The position numbers and the translations under genes are program-made. 64,000 bases of DNA from Vitis vinifera (Eukaryota; Streptophyta; Magnoliopsida; Vitales; Vitaceae), in contig NC_081823.1 of NCBI RefSeq assembly GCF_030704535.1, forward strand, positions 2,760,501 through 2,824,500. The letters run 5' to 3'. Shown here piece after piece: positions 48,401 through 60,000 of the stretch. Position 1 is the first letter of the stretch. The number at the start of each line of letters is the position of its first letter. Under the pieces are notes generated by a model. It did not search any database. It was not told where the DNA came from and saw only the letters and a list, made by a program, of their open reading frames with translations.

Positions 48401-48861
48401 CAAAAATATCTCAGATTGAGATGCTGCAACCGTCGCAAAAGACCAATGTTAGTGGGGATAGAACCCTGCAAGTTATTGTTAGACAACACCAACTCTCCAA
48501 GGAATGTTAAGTTCCCAATAGGAGGTAAGGAACCAGTTAAGCTCTGACCCTCTGATGTCTCCGACTGCATGTAACCCCCTGCCACTGGCAGAAATGCAGA
48601 GAGTCGTTCCAGGAACTCAGTGCTCCATGTGGAACATCAACCAGATGATTCTTGAAGACAAGCAATGCAAGCTGAAAATAATCTGAAAACAACAGGAAAA
48701 TAGTTTTCTGTTTTCACTGTTTTTAAAAACAGTTTCCAAAGTGGCTTTATTTTCAAGAACAAAATTTTATTTGGAACTCACATATGAAAAACAAATTGTC
48801 CACTTTATTTTTAATGAAGGGTGCTATACACTTACTATTTATAATACAAAAGTTCAAAATT

Positions 48862-48890
48862 TGGGCCGGCCCAGGACCAGGCCCAGCCCA
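48862..48890. promoter_or_regulatory. Site II cluster in the COX17 promoter
   Basis: Four TGGGCY motifs in 29 bases: TGGGCC at 48862, GGCCCA at 48868 and 48880, AGCCCA at 48885 (the last three on the minus strand). Site II elements, bound by TCP factors, are established regulators of plant genes for cytochrome c and respiratory-chain components. The cluster sits directly before the probable COX17 leader exon (ending at the donor AAG/GTACTG near 49018). Confidence 0.75.
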
Positions 48891-49018
48891 TATTACCTGA
48901 CTGAACTCATATACCATCCCTCCAAACTCTGCGTCTTGGTCGATACCCATGGAAGGTGCCGCGATCGCTATTTACACAACCTCCAAATGCTGCGCCTCAG
49001 TCGATTTCTAAGTTCAAG

Positions 49019-51521
49019 GTACTGTTTCAATCTCTATTCCCAATTCAATTAATTGGATTTACATTAGTAATAATCGTTTGGATGCTGAGAAAATACAGAG
49101 AATCGTTTGAATAGTAATTTTTGCACCATCTAGGGTTAGGGTTCAAGAATACAGAAAATCTCACTTTACCTAAAACCGATATGATTCTATGGCTTAGTTG
49201 ATTTGATTTTTATTTATTTATTTTGTTTGCTTTGGATTTTTGGCGGCACAGAAAGTGAGAGAGATAACATAGTAATCGATGTGTGGTTTTCTTTTTCTTT
49301 TTTTTCTCTATGTTTTCTTGGTAAACAAAAGGCTGGATTTCACTCTGAGTGCTTTATAGGGGAATGCCATTGTTGGAAGTTTTGAATTCTAGGGTTTCTG
49401 TTTGTACACATTATTGCCAATTTGGATTACAACTCACTGGAAAAATTGTTGTTAGTTTAACTGTCGTTGCTGTTTGGGAATGTTTCCTTGTATAAAATAA
49501 GTATCTGGAGGTTTGGGATTCTAGGGCTTGTCGGTGAATAGCCGTGGAAGTATTGCCAGTTTTGGTTAACTGAAATTTTTGTTAGATTAATGGTCTATGC
49601 TATTTGGGGATGCTTTATTGTATAAAATAGTTTTAGTTTAGATGCAGAGAAAATATGAAAAAAGTAAATTAAATTTTCACCTACCATGATTGGGGAATAC
49701 AGAAAAATGCCATTTTACTTAAAACACACACTGAGGGGTTTTTCCCCCTTTTTGGAAGCAAAAGATGACAAATTACATAGGAATGAGAATGCCGTTTTTC
49801 TTTTATTGCTCTATTTTCTTCGGAACCAAACAGAGGGCTAGGGTTTCTCTTTGAATGCTTTTAATCTGTCGATATTATTGTTGAAAATTTTGAATTCTCA
49901 GATATCATTCTGGACTATAGCCGAATCTAGAATTTTTATAAACATAATTATCTAGGAACATTTTGTACAATTATATATGGAAAAAGATTTGGCTTGAATA
50001 AACATTCATAGGGTTTGCATGGAAACATAAATGGTACCTACCATGCTGCCTGAATCCCAATGTAAATGGAAGTCTTTGGAAGAAAAGGAAGAAAGTACAA
50101 CCAAAAGGATGAGGACTCTTTATGGAAATCTTTGAAAGAGAAAATGTCTGTGTGAGAGGAGCTATATAAATGACTTTTTCTGCCTTCATTCAAGAGATTT
50201 GTGGTGGACTACACGTTTTTTTTTTTACTGTTTTTTGTCAATATATTCTTTTTGTTTGCCTATCAAAACAAAATAAAATAAAAAACAACCAACCACAACT
50301 TTAGAGGGATAAAAGTTTCGCATGAATCCAAACTAGAATCTGGTTTGCCTCTTAGCAGGCCTTTTTTTTTTTTTTTTTTTTCTGTGATAGACTCTTAGCA
50401 GGCCTATTCACTGCCTTGTTTGCCAACCTCAGCTTCCAACAGCAAGAATTGCCATACCCATAGTAAGATGAAAGACATCTGTCAAGTTCTGAACTATAAT
50501 CATATGGCCATAGCATCTCTTTTCCTTTGCTGGATCTCTCAAAAAATATGATGGTTATATCTTAGATCTTCTTAGGAGCCAAAATCATTATATCATGGTT
50601 CTCCTTAGGAGCACCAAATGACTGTAGGGTTTCATAATCTGAAGTAATCATTGGTGTTGACCTTCCTAGCTACCAACCATGGGAGAAGTATAGTTCTTAT
50701 GATAATTTTTTTTTGGCCCATTTTTTTTCCTCATACTGTGAGTGAGTTTCTGACATGATGTGGTTTTTTGACTTGTTAGACATCTGATTTCCTTGTGGCT
50801 ATGCTTCAGCAATTGTGTGTGGCTGTGGCTGTATAAAGTGATGAATGCAAACTGGAATTTCTTTTGAAATATGTTTTGTTTTCATTTGTTTGTCGTTCAC
50901 CAATCTCCTCAGTCTTCCCGAGGTGTACGGGATAGCTTATGATTGCTTTAAGAATAATGATTTCTATACTTTTCTTGACTCTAAGAAATAAGGAGAAAAG
51001 GGAATGTTAGTTTTGGTAGACAAGCACCTCCTCTTCACTTGATGAGGAAGCATGAGGAAAATGTTTCATAGTGTTTTTATTTCTCTTTTGCTGTTGTGTA
51101 TGTAAGTCTCTTACAATTAAGGAAAAGGATGGAGCATAACTTACCCCTAGTTTATGCTATGTATGCAAACTCAGTTTCAGTCTTTCAATTTTTTTTGTCT
51201 CTCTTTGATAGGCAAGTTTGCAGTAATGCTTACACTTGAATGTATCTCAATGGCTAAATCCTACAAGGGATGGTATAGTAATATGCATGGCATAGATTTT
51301 TCTTTTAATTGAACTTTAAAGTACGGCCTTAGGTTTTTGAGAAGTATATTCGTGTCTGTTTTTCTGTTTTTGGTTAAGTGTTAGTGTCTTTAAAAAAGAC
51401 TACCATTTGGTTGGTCAGCCTATCTTCTGAAGATGTGGATTTTGTTTTGTGTCAGTTTGGGGTTATTCGTTTTCATTCTTCTGCACCCCCTCACTCTGTT
51501 TTCATTTTTATTTATCTCCAG
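49019..51521 (+). other. Probable 5' UTR intron of COX17
   Basis: The donor is CAAG/GTACTG at 49018/49019; the acceptor TATCTCCAG ends at 51521, 14 bases before the COX17 ATG. No protein-coding exon is seen inside; a 22-base poly-T lies near 50360. The leader intron is inferred from splice signals only. Confidence 0.55.
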
Positions 51522-51535
51522 GTACTTGTGATATA

Positions 51536-51763
51536 ATGGGTGGTCTTCCTACTGAACAGCCCGCCTCTGCCTTAACTTTGGCAGGGTTGCAGCAAACGCG
51601 GGGATCTGAGCCTGTGTCGAAGCCCAAAAAGAAAATCTGCTGTGCCTGCCCTGATACTAAGAAGATCCGAGACGATTGCATTGTGGAGCATGGTGAAGCT
51701 GCTTGTGAAAAATGGATTGAAGCTCATCGTAGATGCCTTCGGGCTGAGGGGTTCAAAGTTTGA
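51536..51763 (+). CDS. COX17: COX17 copper chaperone
   Basis: One coding exon encodes 75 residues (MGGLPTEQPASALTLAGLQQ start). The copper site KICCAC (C35, C36, C38) and two CX9C motifs (C38/C48 and C57/C67) are all present, matching the CHCH fold of COX17. The protein carries copper in the mitochondrial intermembrane space to SCO1 and COX11 for cytochrome oxidase assembly, and is imported through the MIA40 disulfide relay. Length equals that of plant homologues (about 72-79). The in-frame sequence upstream of this ATG crosses a splice acceptor and is not coding. AATAAA occurs at about 51882. Confidence 0.96.
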   Translation: MGGLPTEQPASALTLAGLQQTRGSEPVSKPKKKICCACPDTKKIRDDCIVEHGEAACEKWIEAHRRCLRAEGFKV

Positions 51764-51769
51764 AATTTG

Positions 51770-53040
51770 GCAAAAGATTGCAGATTTGATAAACTGAAAA
51801 TGAAAAAGTTTTGATACCCAAATTGTTTACATCAGGATTTTACTTAAATGGTCAGACTTGTCAATGAAACTTCAGGTTCAGGAATAAAGCCATGCTGGGG
51901 AACTTTGTTTACTGTTACATTGAAATAATTGATTACTAATTTATTCTTAACTATAGGGGTTGTTCCCCCTTACAGAAATGATGTGGCAAAGATGCTTTGA
52001 TCAAGAATAATAGTATACCCCTAGAGAATAAATTTGCGAAATCAATAGCCTATTCTTTTTTGCTAGTCTTTTTTTTCTTTGTTCTTAATCTGTGCATCTC
52101 ATTTTATCACAAATTCCATTTTATTTTGATCTTTCATGCTTTTAAGACACTATCAGGATGTTGCGTTTGAAATCTAAACTCTAGCCAGCAAAATGAAGAT
52201 CAAGGAGACTTATGATATGTTTGGGAAGCAAATTGAGGAATAATTGGCTCTCAATTCCAGTCAAAGCTGATCTATGATGTCCCAATTGGGCAGCTTTTGT
52301 GATTATAAGCTTTGTGAACACTGTAATTTTCACAGAAAAGATGAGTGGTATCTTTTGATACCAGAGCCCTGGACCACTTTCAACTTCTCAATTTTCAAGT
52401 TAGTGTTGATGTTCAAGAAAATTTCATACTCAAATTTCAGTGGTAACTGGGTCTTCTGAACATCTTTTTTTAAGCGTATATCTATCTGGGTTTTTGAGGA
52501 TAGTCCATGCTAGATCCTTGCTTCCTCCTCTTATTTAGATGGTTGTTTTTAGGGTTTTCATGGATGATCCACAAATGTTGAAAGCACAGTTTTTCATGTT
52601 GTCAAGCCATTAATAACAACCCATTGGCCTGAGTTGGGTTGGATGATCTTACCATTGAAGAACAACAAAATGAAAGTTTATGCTATGACAAAACTTCCTT
52701 TCCTGCTATATTTTACTCTCCAACAACCTCATCTATTCAAACCCCAACTTCACAGAACTATAGAAAATGAAGAGAGAGACAGAAGGAGAAGATGATATAC
52801 TAGTAATGGTAGAGTTTCATTTATCCACGCAACTGAGACACAGACCAGGCCTTGGAGACATGGCCATGGAGAAAACACATTTGACACCAAACACCAAACC
52901 TCAAGCCACAAGTGATAATACAAAGGACACAAACTTAATTATTTGACACACAAGTACACAACCAACGTTATTCTTTAAACCCTCAAATGCAATTCCTCCT
53001 ATATCATCAGCCATCACATCTTATTCTTTCTTATATCATG
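51770..53040. other. Region between convergent COX17 and metallothionein genes
   Basis: Holds both 3' UTRs. No additional gene is supported. Confidence 0.6.
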
Positions 53041-53043
53041 TGC

Positions 53044-53528
53044 TTACTGGCCACAGGTGCAGTCAATACAGGCGCAGCTATCACCACACTTGCAGCTGCC
53101 CTCGTGCTGGGCTGCTGGAACCTCCATCACAACGGTCGCAACATAGCTGCAAAAACACAACAACACCCATTATCATCATCATCATATCTTCTTTCATAGA
53201 AAACAAAAACGGAAGAAGAAGAAGAAGAAGTTGTTTTCTTCCTTGAAATATATTAGGGTTCTTGAAGTACTGCAGGAGGGTTTTAGGTTTACCTCTTCTC
53301 GGTCTCTACGATGTCGATTCCATAGCTGTTTCCCTTCTTCCTGAAATCACACAAGATTTATTAGTCCATAGCAACCTTTGTTATGGAAACATTGGCAGAA
53401 CCTTGATGCTGGGTAGCCATGAAAGCCATGCATAAATACAAACGCTAGTATTGAACCAGTAAGAGTATATGGGGCACTTACACGCACTGGCTCTTGTCAG
53501 CGCAGTCGCAGTTGCCGCAGGTCGACAT
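53044..53528 (-). CDS. MT3: Type 3 metallothionein
   Basis: Three small exons, 53528-53482, 53340-53293 and 53146-53044, splice in phase to 65 residues. The N-terminal domain has four cysteines (C4, C7, C9, C15; MSTCGNCDCADKSQC), then a Cys-free spacer (KKGNSYGIDIVETEKSYVAT), then a C-terminal domain with six (C50, C52, C56, C58, C61, C63; CKCGDSCACIDCTCGQ). That 4+6 arrangement defines plant type 3 metallothioneins, which bind Cu, Zn or Cd through thiolates in the cytosol and are often abundant in ripening fruit and leaves. All exons are shorter than 105 bases, so the gene is easily missed. It converges with COX17. Confidence 0.96.
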
Positions 53529-53630
53529 GGTTGAACGTAAAAACTGGGGAAAGTCGGAAGTAAGACAAGGGTGTTTTTAGATGGGTTTGTGGGTACTGCT
53601 TGCTTGCTATGCTATGCCTCCAAGGAGTGA

Positions 53631-53638
53631 TATTTATA
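53631..53638 (-). promoter_or_regulatory. TATA box of the metallothionein gene
   Basis: The minus strand reads TATAAATA in a CCTATAAATATCACTCC context, about 103 bases before the ATG. This predicts transcription starting near 53600 and a leader of about 75 bases. A strong TATA box suits a highly expressed metallothionein gene. Confidence 0.75.
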
Positions 53639-54458
53639 GGTGGAGGGATGGAGATGATAATGGAGAGTGGTGGGGCAGAGGCCATGAGAGGAGCACACGC
53701 CTTTCGCCGGAAGCATCCGAAGGAATCTTGATAATGGGAGGTGGTGGCCTGTTATGCTCCTCTCACGTCAACTTCATTTCTCTTCTGCACAACATGCCTT
53801 TCTGGAGATATACATATCTTCCGTCTTCCCTGATCCATCCATAAAACGGCCTCTCAGCCCCACACTCCTCACAGTCGGCTTGTGGCACACGCCACCATGA
53901 CATCTCGATCACAACCCTTCTGAGACTGATTTTGAGAGGTTCATACTATGCTTCCTCGAAAAATATTAAGCCCCTATTTGATAATTTTACTTTATTTTAT
54001 TTTTTTAATTTAGAAAACACATTTGGTAAACTTATGATCTGAAAATAATTTTTTTTTCTATGAAATAATGTAATTTAAAAAATATTTAATAATATTTTTT
54101 ATAAGCGATATTAATAAAAATATTACATATTAAAAAAAATTAAAATAACTGTCAAATAGACTCTTTTAGGCTTATGACATTGATCGAGATATCAATCATT
54201 TGTGATTAAAATTTGTTGCATACCGTAGTTGCTTAATTAAGCTCAAGGAAACTTTGATGGGATTGTGCAATTATGAGGAAGAAAGCGATGCTTAGACAAA
54301 TTGAGCTAAATGATTTTTGCTAAGATTAGCTGTTAACAGGCCATGAAGCAAAATCATGTTGTGCTTGTCTCTATAAGCTATAGTTTTTAATATGCAACTT
54401 GCATTTGTACTTATCTGGAGGATCAAATCCTCTTTTTGACTCCTTTTTTTTTTTTTTA

Positions 54459-54481
54459 ATATATATATATATATATATATT
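54459..54481. repeat. AT microsatellite
   Basis: A poly-T tract followed by (AT)n. Confidence 0.9.
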
Positions 54482-56342
54482 TTATAATATGATTATTATT
54501 TGGATGGTGTCACACATATCATCATTCTTTTACCATCTTATTATAAATAAATTATGATTAAATATAAAAATAATTTATTAAAATTGATTAAATACTTCTT
54601 ACATTTATGAATTTATTCTTTCATATGTTTTTGTTCAAAGAATAACTAATTTTTTTACATAAATATTCTTAACTATTTTAAATATTTAAAATATGTTTTT
54701 TTTAAATATTATTTTTATAAAAAATTTATCAAAAAAAAAAAAAAGAACAAGGGGATAAATTTTCGAAATTGACACCCTTTTAATGAAATGACCTTAGAAT
54801 ATAATAAAAAAATTTATATCTATTTATTGATATTAAATAATATATGTATATAAGGTAGACATATAATATATTAAAAATAATGGTGATAAAAGGTGACATG
54901 ATGTACATTTTTCATTATAATTTTGTTGTTAAATTTATTTATTTTTTAGTTTTTAAATTGTAAAATCATTGCATATATCCCACCATTATTCCAGGATATT
55001 ATCAGTACACCAGGGCACAAATGCCAATGAATCCCCACCACCAAATGTCAGGCTTCCCACATCCCTTTTGAAATATCACAAATTTCACTGATTCCCAGAA
55101 GGGATTGGCTCAAACTGGAATGGAACACAATTTTAAAGAAATAGCAAAAAGATTTGTTTCAACTGTGAAAGATATGGTTGGTTTTAGAAAAAAATACTAA
55201 AAATTAAGAATGAAAATTAATTTTTCTTTGATTTATGACCAAAAAAAATTTAAAATTAAATAAAATTTCATATATTTTAAAATTATTTAAAATTTATATA
55301 AAATAAAAAAATAAATTTAAATAAATATGTAAACATAATATATTGATTTAAAATTTATTTTTTATTTTTCTTTCATTTTTTTTTTCTCATTTTCAAAAGA
55401 AAAATATGGATGGAAAACTAGAGATATTGTTAACAAATGTGAAATTAAAGCAAACAAAAACTTTATTTGGTAGCCAACCCTTTGAAATCCTCTATTTTCA
55501 AGCAAAGCACAGCCTTACATGCATCCTTTCAATCTTTCTATCACCAATGCCAACAAAAAATCATGCGTGTCCTCTTCATTTTCCCCTCCACTCTCTCTTC
55601 CAAACATGTCCATATCAAAATTCTATGCGATATCCATGGAGAAAAAGAAGAATGAAAAGAGGAAACAAAGAAAAAAAAAAAAAAGATCTGAGTCTTATTC
55701 AACCAACTCAATGAGTTAAGAGCAATATATAACTCACTCGGAACATAAGGTGGGAGGAGGCTATAGCAATAATGGAAAATGAATGGAGGGTCGGTCCCCT
55801 CCTTCCCCATGAAAGCTGCTTCCATACCTCTGCCTGGATATGATTGCGATCGATCAATCGAAAAGACTGGAAAAGATGAGAATAGCTGACATTTTAAAGC
55901 TTGGACTGGAAAGAAGGTGAGCCCAATCTCATGTGAGCTTCACAACATGTCAAGAGCTCAGTTGTCTGAACCCCAAAACCACAAGTGTTCAACCACTTGT
56001 CATGGGATTGTCTGGTCATCATTCAAGAAATCAATACCATTCAAACAAGTCAAACGTTCCCAAAGAAGAAAATGACTGAAAAAATCGAAACGAAACAACC
56101 ACCATGGCACCTTTTGAGCTGAAAATTCTAAAGATTCAAAATCTAAATGGAGCCTTCAGGAATTAAAGCTTGAGAAATGATCCATCCAGAGAAGAAAGCA
56201 CAAGAAGTTCCTATAAAATTGGACACTACCCATATTCTCCTCATGAATAAAATCTGAGAGTAATATATTTGAATTGAACTAATTTCCAGTACAGGTTTTG
56301 AATGTTAATCAGGACTGTATGACAACTTTGGAGATTTACCTG

Positions 56343-56530
56343 TTAGGATAGCCCAATTGGTCAGGGCAAACACTGGGAAGTGTGGTCCCAATAAGTGGCA
56401 CATGGTCTTGGGTTCGAATCCTACTTGATATCCTGAATTTACTCGGTGCTAGTTGTTACGAGGCAATCAGCACCCCGAGGTTTAGGTAGATGCACATATA
56501 TGTGACAAGGAGAAAGTCTAAAAGATGATT
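56343..56530 (+). mobile_element. tRNA-derived SINE-like element
   Basis: An A box TAGCCCAATTGG at 56349-56360 and a perfect B box GGTTCGAATCC at 56411-56421 are spaced as in a tRNA-derived polymerase III promoter. The intervening sequence does not fold into a convincing anticodon arm, and a tRNA-unrelated body with a CTCGGTGCTAGTTG...CAGCACCCCGAG hairpin follows. No target duplication was found, so the 3' boundary is a guess. Confidence 0.6.
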
Positions 56531-57050
56531 ATGACCTAATAGCATTGAATCAAGAGAGTTTTAGCGTTAAAGAAAGCCTAATACGACCAACCCTAATTCG
56601 GAATTCCTATTAAAGTTCATTACACCATGTGTTTCTAGTTGCGGTAATTAATATCAGATGCACAACACTCCCAAAAGTTATGAGACTCAGTGTGATATGT
56701 GTGTGAAGGTGTTCATCATAGTCACAAAAATGAGAGAAGTACCAAGCCAGATCATTTTGATAGGGCTAAGAATTAAACGCACTTGAATGGAATTGAACTC
56801 CAAATAAATTTTAGGAGAATGAAAACACAAAGGCTATGTATCCATAGATGGAACATGTACATTGTACATTGAGTTTCTCAAATCCTGATGAATTCTTTCC
56901 TACATTCCCGCAATCACAGAAGATGAAACAATGACACGAAATATCAGAGAGAGAAAATGATATATGATATAAAACAAGCATAAGAAACAAAGCTGTGGTT
57001 CATAAACCTGGAGGGCGGTAAGAGCAGCATGTTTACAAACTGGTATAACA

Positions 57051-60000
57051 CTAATATCGGATCATGTCTTGAAGGCAATCAAAGAAATGAGAGATTGCGA
57101 TTTTTTCTTTGCCTGAATAAATGGCCTCAGCCTCCCCACCATGTTCTCCCTGGGCGGCCATTTCAATTAACATGTACAGTTTCTTGATTGGCATCTGCAA
57201 TAGCAACACACCAAATTATGTAAGTCTAACAACCGGGGAACAAACACTCCTTTTAAACTAAAGGTCGCTGTTCTAAAATCCTTCAGGTATATTAGCATTG
57301 TGAGAAAACAAGCAAATATAACATTAAAGAAAATGAAAATCAGAAGATATACAAATTTCGATGTGGTTTGTGTGGATATACACACACATACAAGCACAAG
57401 TACACATGAAGTTTATTCAAACTTACATCATTCAGGGCCTCTGCAGCAGAATCGATGTCATCATCTGAGAAAACATTTAGCTGTTGTAACACCTGCAGGT
57501 GAGGAAAAGAGACAAAAATCAATACTTTGAAGCATAATTAGATGGAAGATTATCATAGTAAGGGATGCCACCTAAACTTGAACCCATATATTCCAAAGTA
57601 CAATTTAGCTCACAAGGGCTTTTGCCAAATAAGAGGGGAAAAAATCCAAGCTGACGTTATGCATTAATACCCAAGCTGAACCAAAGGAACTTCTTTATAG
57701 GAATTGGAACACCGATGATTCCACAATATGGGGATACCATTTCACCTAAATAGCATGTTAACAGTGAAATCGGTGCACAAGGTCAAGATGGCTTTTTATA
57801 TTCAGGCACAAAGTTTGATAATTGTAGAATCCTAGGAGGAGCCAAGACATGGAAAATGAAGATCGAAAAGGCACATGCTTTAGAGACAGCCTAAGGTTAT
57901 ATAGCAGGTAGAGAACAAATATTTTCGGTTGCTTCAATCCTGGAAAGTTCTTAGATGGTGTGTAGAGTGTAGCAGCTCGCTTTAAAGCCTAAGGTTGATT
58001 CAACATCCAACAAAGACAGATGCTACTGAGGCTCTTGTAGTAAGAGAGATCAAGGAAAAAAAGTTGAACATTCATTATTTTCCTCCTATTTGTGCTTACT
58101 CTGCCTTCCTTTTTTCCCTTTCTGCTTCACATGGTAGATGTTCTAATAAAATGGTAATATAGAACAATTGACATTAAACAATTAACTGTTTATGAATGCC
58201 ATGAATACACAAACAAACCACACAGTAAACCAACTACAATAGCATGTGCATATAAGAATGCCAACTGCAAGAACAAACTTTCGCACTCATCACCAAGGCG
58301 TGGTCCAATGGTGAACTAGAAATTTGGTTAAAGAGGAGCAACGTTTAAAACTTAATTAGAAATAGAAAAAGGACTAAAACTAACAATAAATACAAATTGT
58401 GATACTTATGAACAATAGATAGAAATATTTATGTTTTTAAGTTTTACATGATTGTTTTATTATAAGCGTCAAAAAAGTTCATTTCAACTATATCCATAAG
58501 CAGAGTAAAAACTCATATCCGACCCATCCAAATCATATTTTTTTTTTCATCTAAATCCAAGTTAACTCGATTGCCTTTAGTAAGGCTGCAAAGCAATATA
58601 GTTCAACTATGTCTCTCATCTAAATCACATTAAAAATTTCAGCGTTGGACTCATTATCACTCCAAGTTTCCTGCATCATCCTGTTACCCTTCTTGGAATT
58701 AGAGCATTCAGCAACAATGTGGCCTTAGCCTCCAAATGATAGACTAAACAGTACTGTTCTTCTTGGGAGGATTTGTTCATTAGTCCTTGGGTACAGACCT
58801 TTTTTCCTTCTTAGAGTCGTTTTATTTTTATTTTTTTATTTTTCTGGCCTTTTGTACGCTCATATATTTCCTAAATTTCTTGGAAAAACATGGTGACCAT
58901 TCCATTAGACATGAACCTTGAATTTTCCTCATACTCAATAGAGTCAACCTTATAAGTCCTTAAGACAACACCTTTAAACTTCTTTTGTAGAGGCAACTTC
59001 ATTTCAAATGTTCGCAATGAGACCACAAGCTCATCAACTTGGACAGCATCAATATCCATGCTCTCCTTGCAGTTACCTTAGGTCTAAACCTCTCAAGGTG
59101 AGATCTCAATATATTTATTTCTTACAACTCTAGAATTGAAAATTTTTTCACCAAGGTTGGAACTAGAATTCATAATATCACTGAGTTTATTCAAAAAAAA
59201 GGAGGAAAAAAAAGGAAGGAACTGAGTGAACGTTTATCAAATTCTTTACTCATGTTTTCAAACCTAATGTCAATCTGTTGCAACTTTGGATTCATACTAC
59301 AAGAAGATTACGCTTTAGAGATGAATTCTTTATTTACAATTCATATGTTACCAATAAAAACTTATTTTTAGTGGTGCAAGTATAATGTTGCTGCTAAAAT
59401 TATTACATTACAATGACTGTACATAGCGCAATCAAAATGTTATAGTTAAAAAATGGCAGTAATTTCTTGGCATCAAATTTTAACACTTCGGGAATATGGA
59501 GGAAAAAGATAATAAAAACATCGCATAATTTTTTGTCACTGAACATATATGAAATTTTCAAAGGAGTATTTGCACTTCTCAGGCCCTAAGAATCATTTGT
59601 CGCTTTCACACCCTCTCAACTATTTCAAAGCCAAGCAAAACAAGAACACCATTTTGGTATCAAAGAGGTTGTCATATTGCCCATCATCACATTCTTTTTC
59701 AGGGCTTTAAGCACTCATTTATGTTATACCTATTTAGTAGTAACGCAGGTTCATGCATGATTCCATCATATGATTTGGCAACCGGTAATAATGGTGATGG
59801 AGGTCACGTTTTACCTTTTTAGCATCTTCTGTCTTTAATGTTGGAACATGGTATGTGACAGAGAAAGCATCACGAATGCCAACTGAATCTAAGAAAGACA
59901 CTTCGCTTGTTGTCCCGATCACTAACACGTTTTTGCCCTAAAAGAAACAACAGAACAAAATAAGACAATTTTCTAAAGAAATCAATGTTAAGTTGCAGTT

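Larger units (their letters stand above)
47165..48670 (-). pseudogene. LRR receptor-kinase pseudogene (EFR/Xa21-like), interrupted
   Basis: On the minus strand, 48665-48540 encodes an LRRNT-type N-terminus (ALLVFKNHLVDVPHGALSSW, FCQWQGVTCSRRHQRV), then after a frameshift or deletion 48540-48405 gives LTGSLPPIGNLTFLGELVLS and GSIPTNIGLLRRLQHLNLR. The LRR series resumes at 47413-47165 with NNLTGQIPFHFGHMSKLLIL and LTGVIPFTLGNLSSLQQLS, then degenerates. There is no kinase domain. Between the two LRR blocks lies unrelated DNA including a PPR gene fragment. Broken frame, missing kinase and insertion make this a clear pseudogene. Confidence 0.88.
53650..57045. other. Intergenic, no gene recognised
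   Basis: Metallothionein upstream region, then AT-rich DNA. Short ORFs around 55.4-55.8 kb show no family resemblance. Contains the SINE-like element at 56343-56530. Confidence 0.5.

Noticed and set aside
55406-55825. Overlapping ORFs on both strands
   Set aside because: Low-complexity lysine or phenylalanine runs, no family match, and several frames open at once, which suggests chance.
56343-56425. Functional tRNA gene
   Set aside because: Promoter boxes are present, but I could not form convincing acceptor and anticodon stems; a SINE is the better reading.
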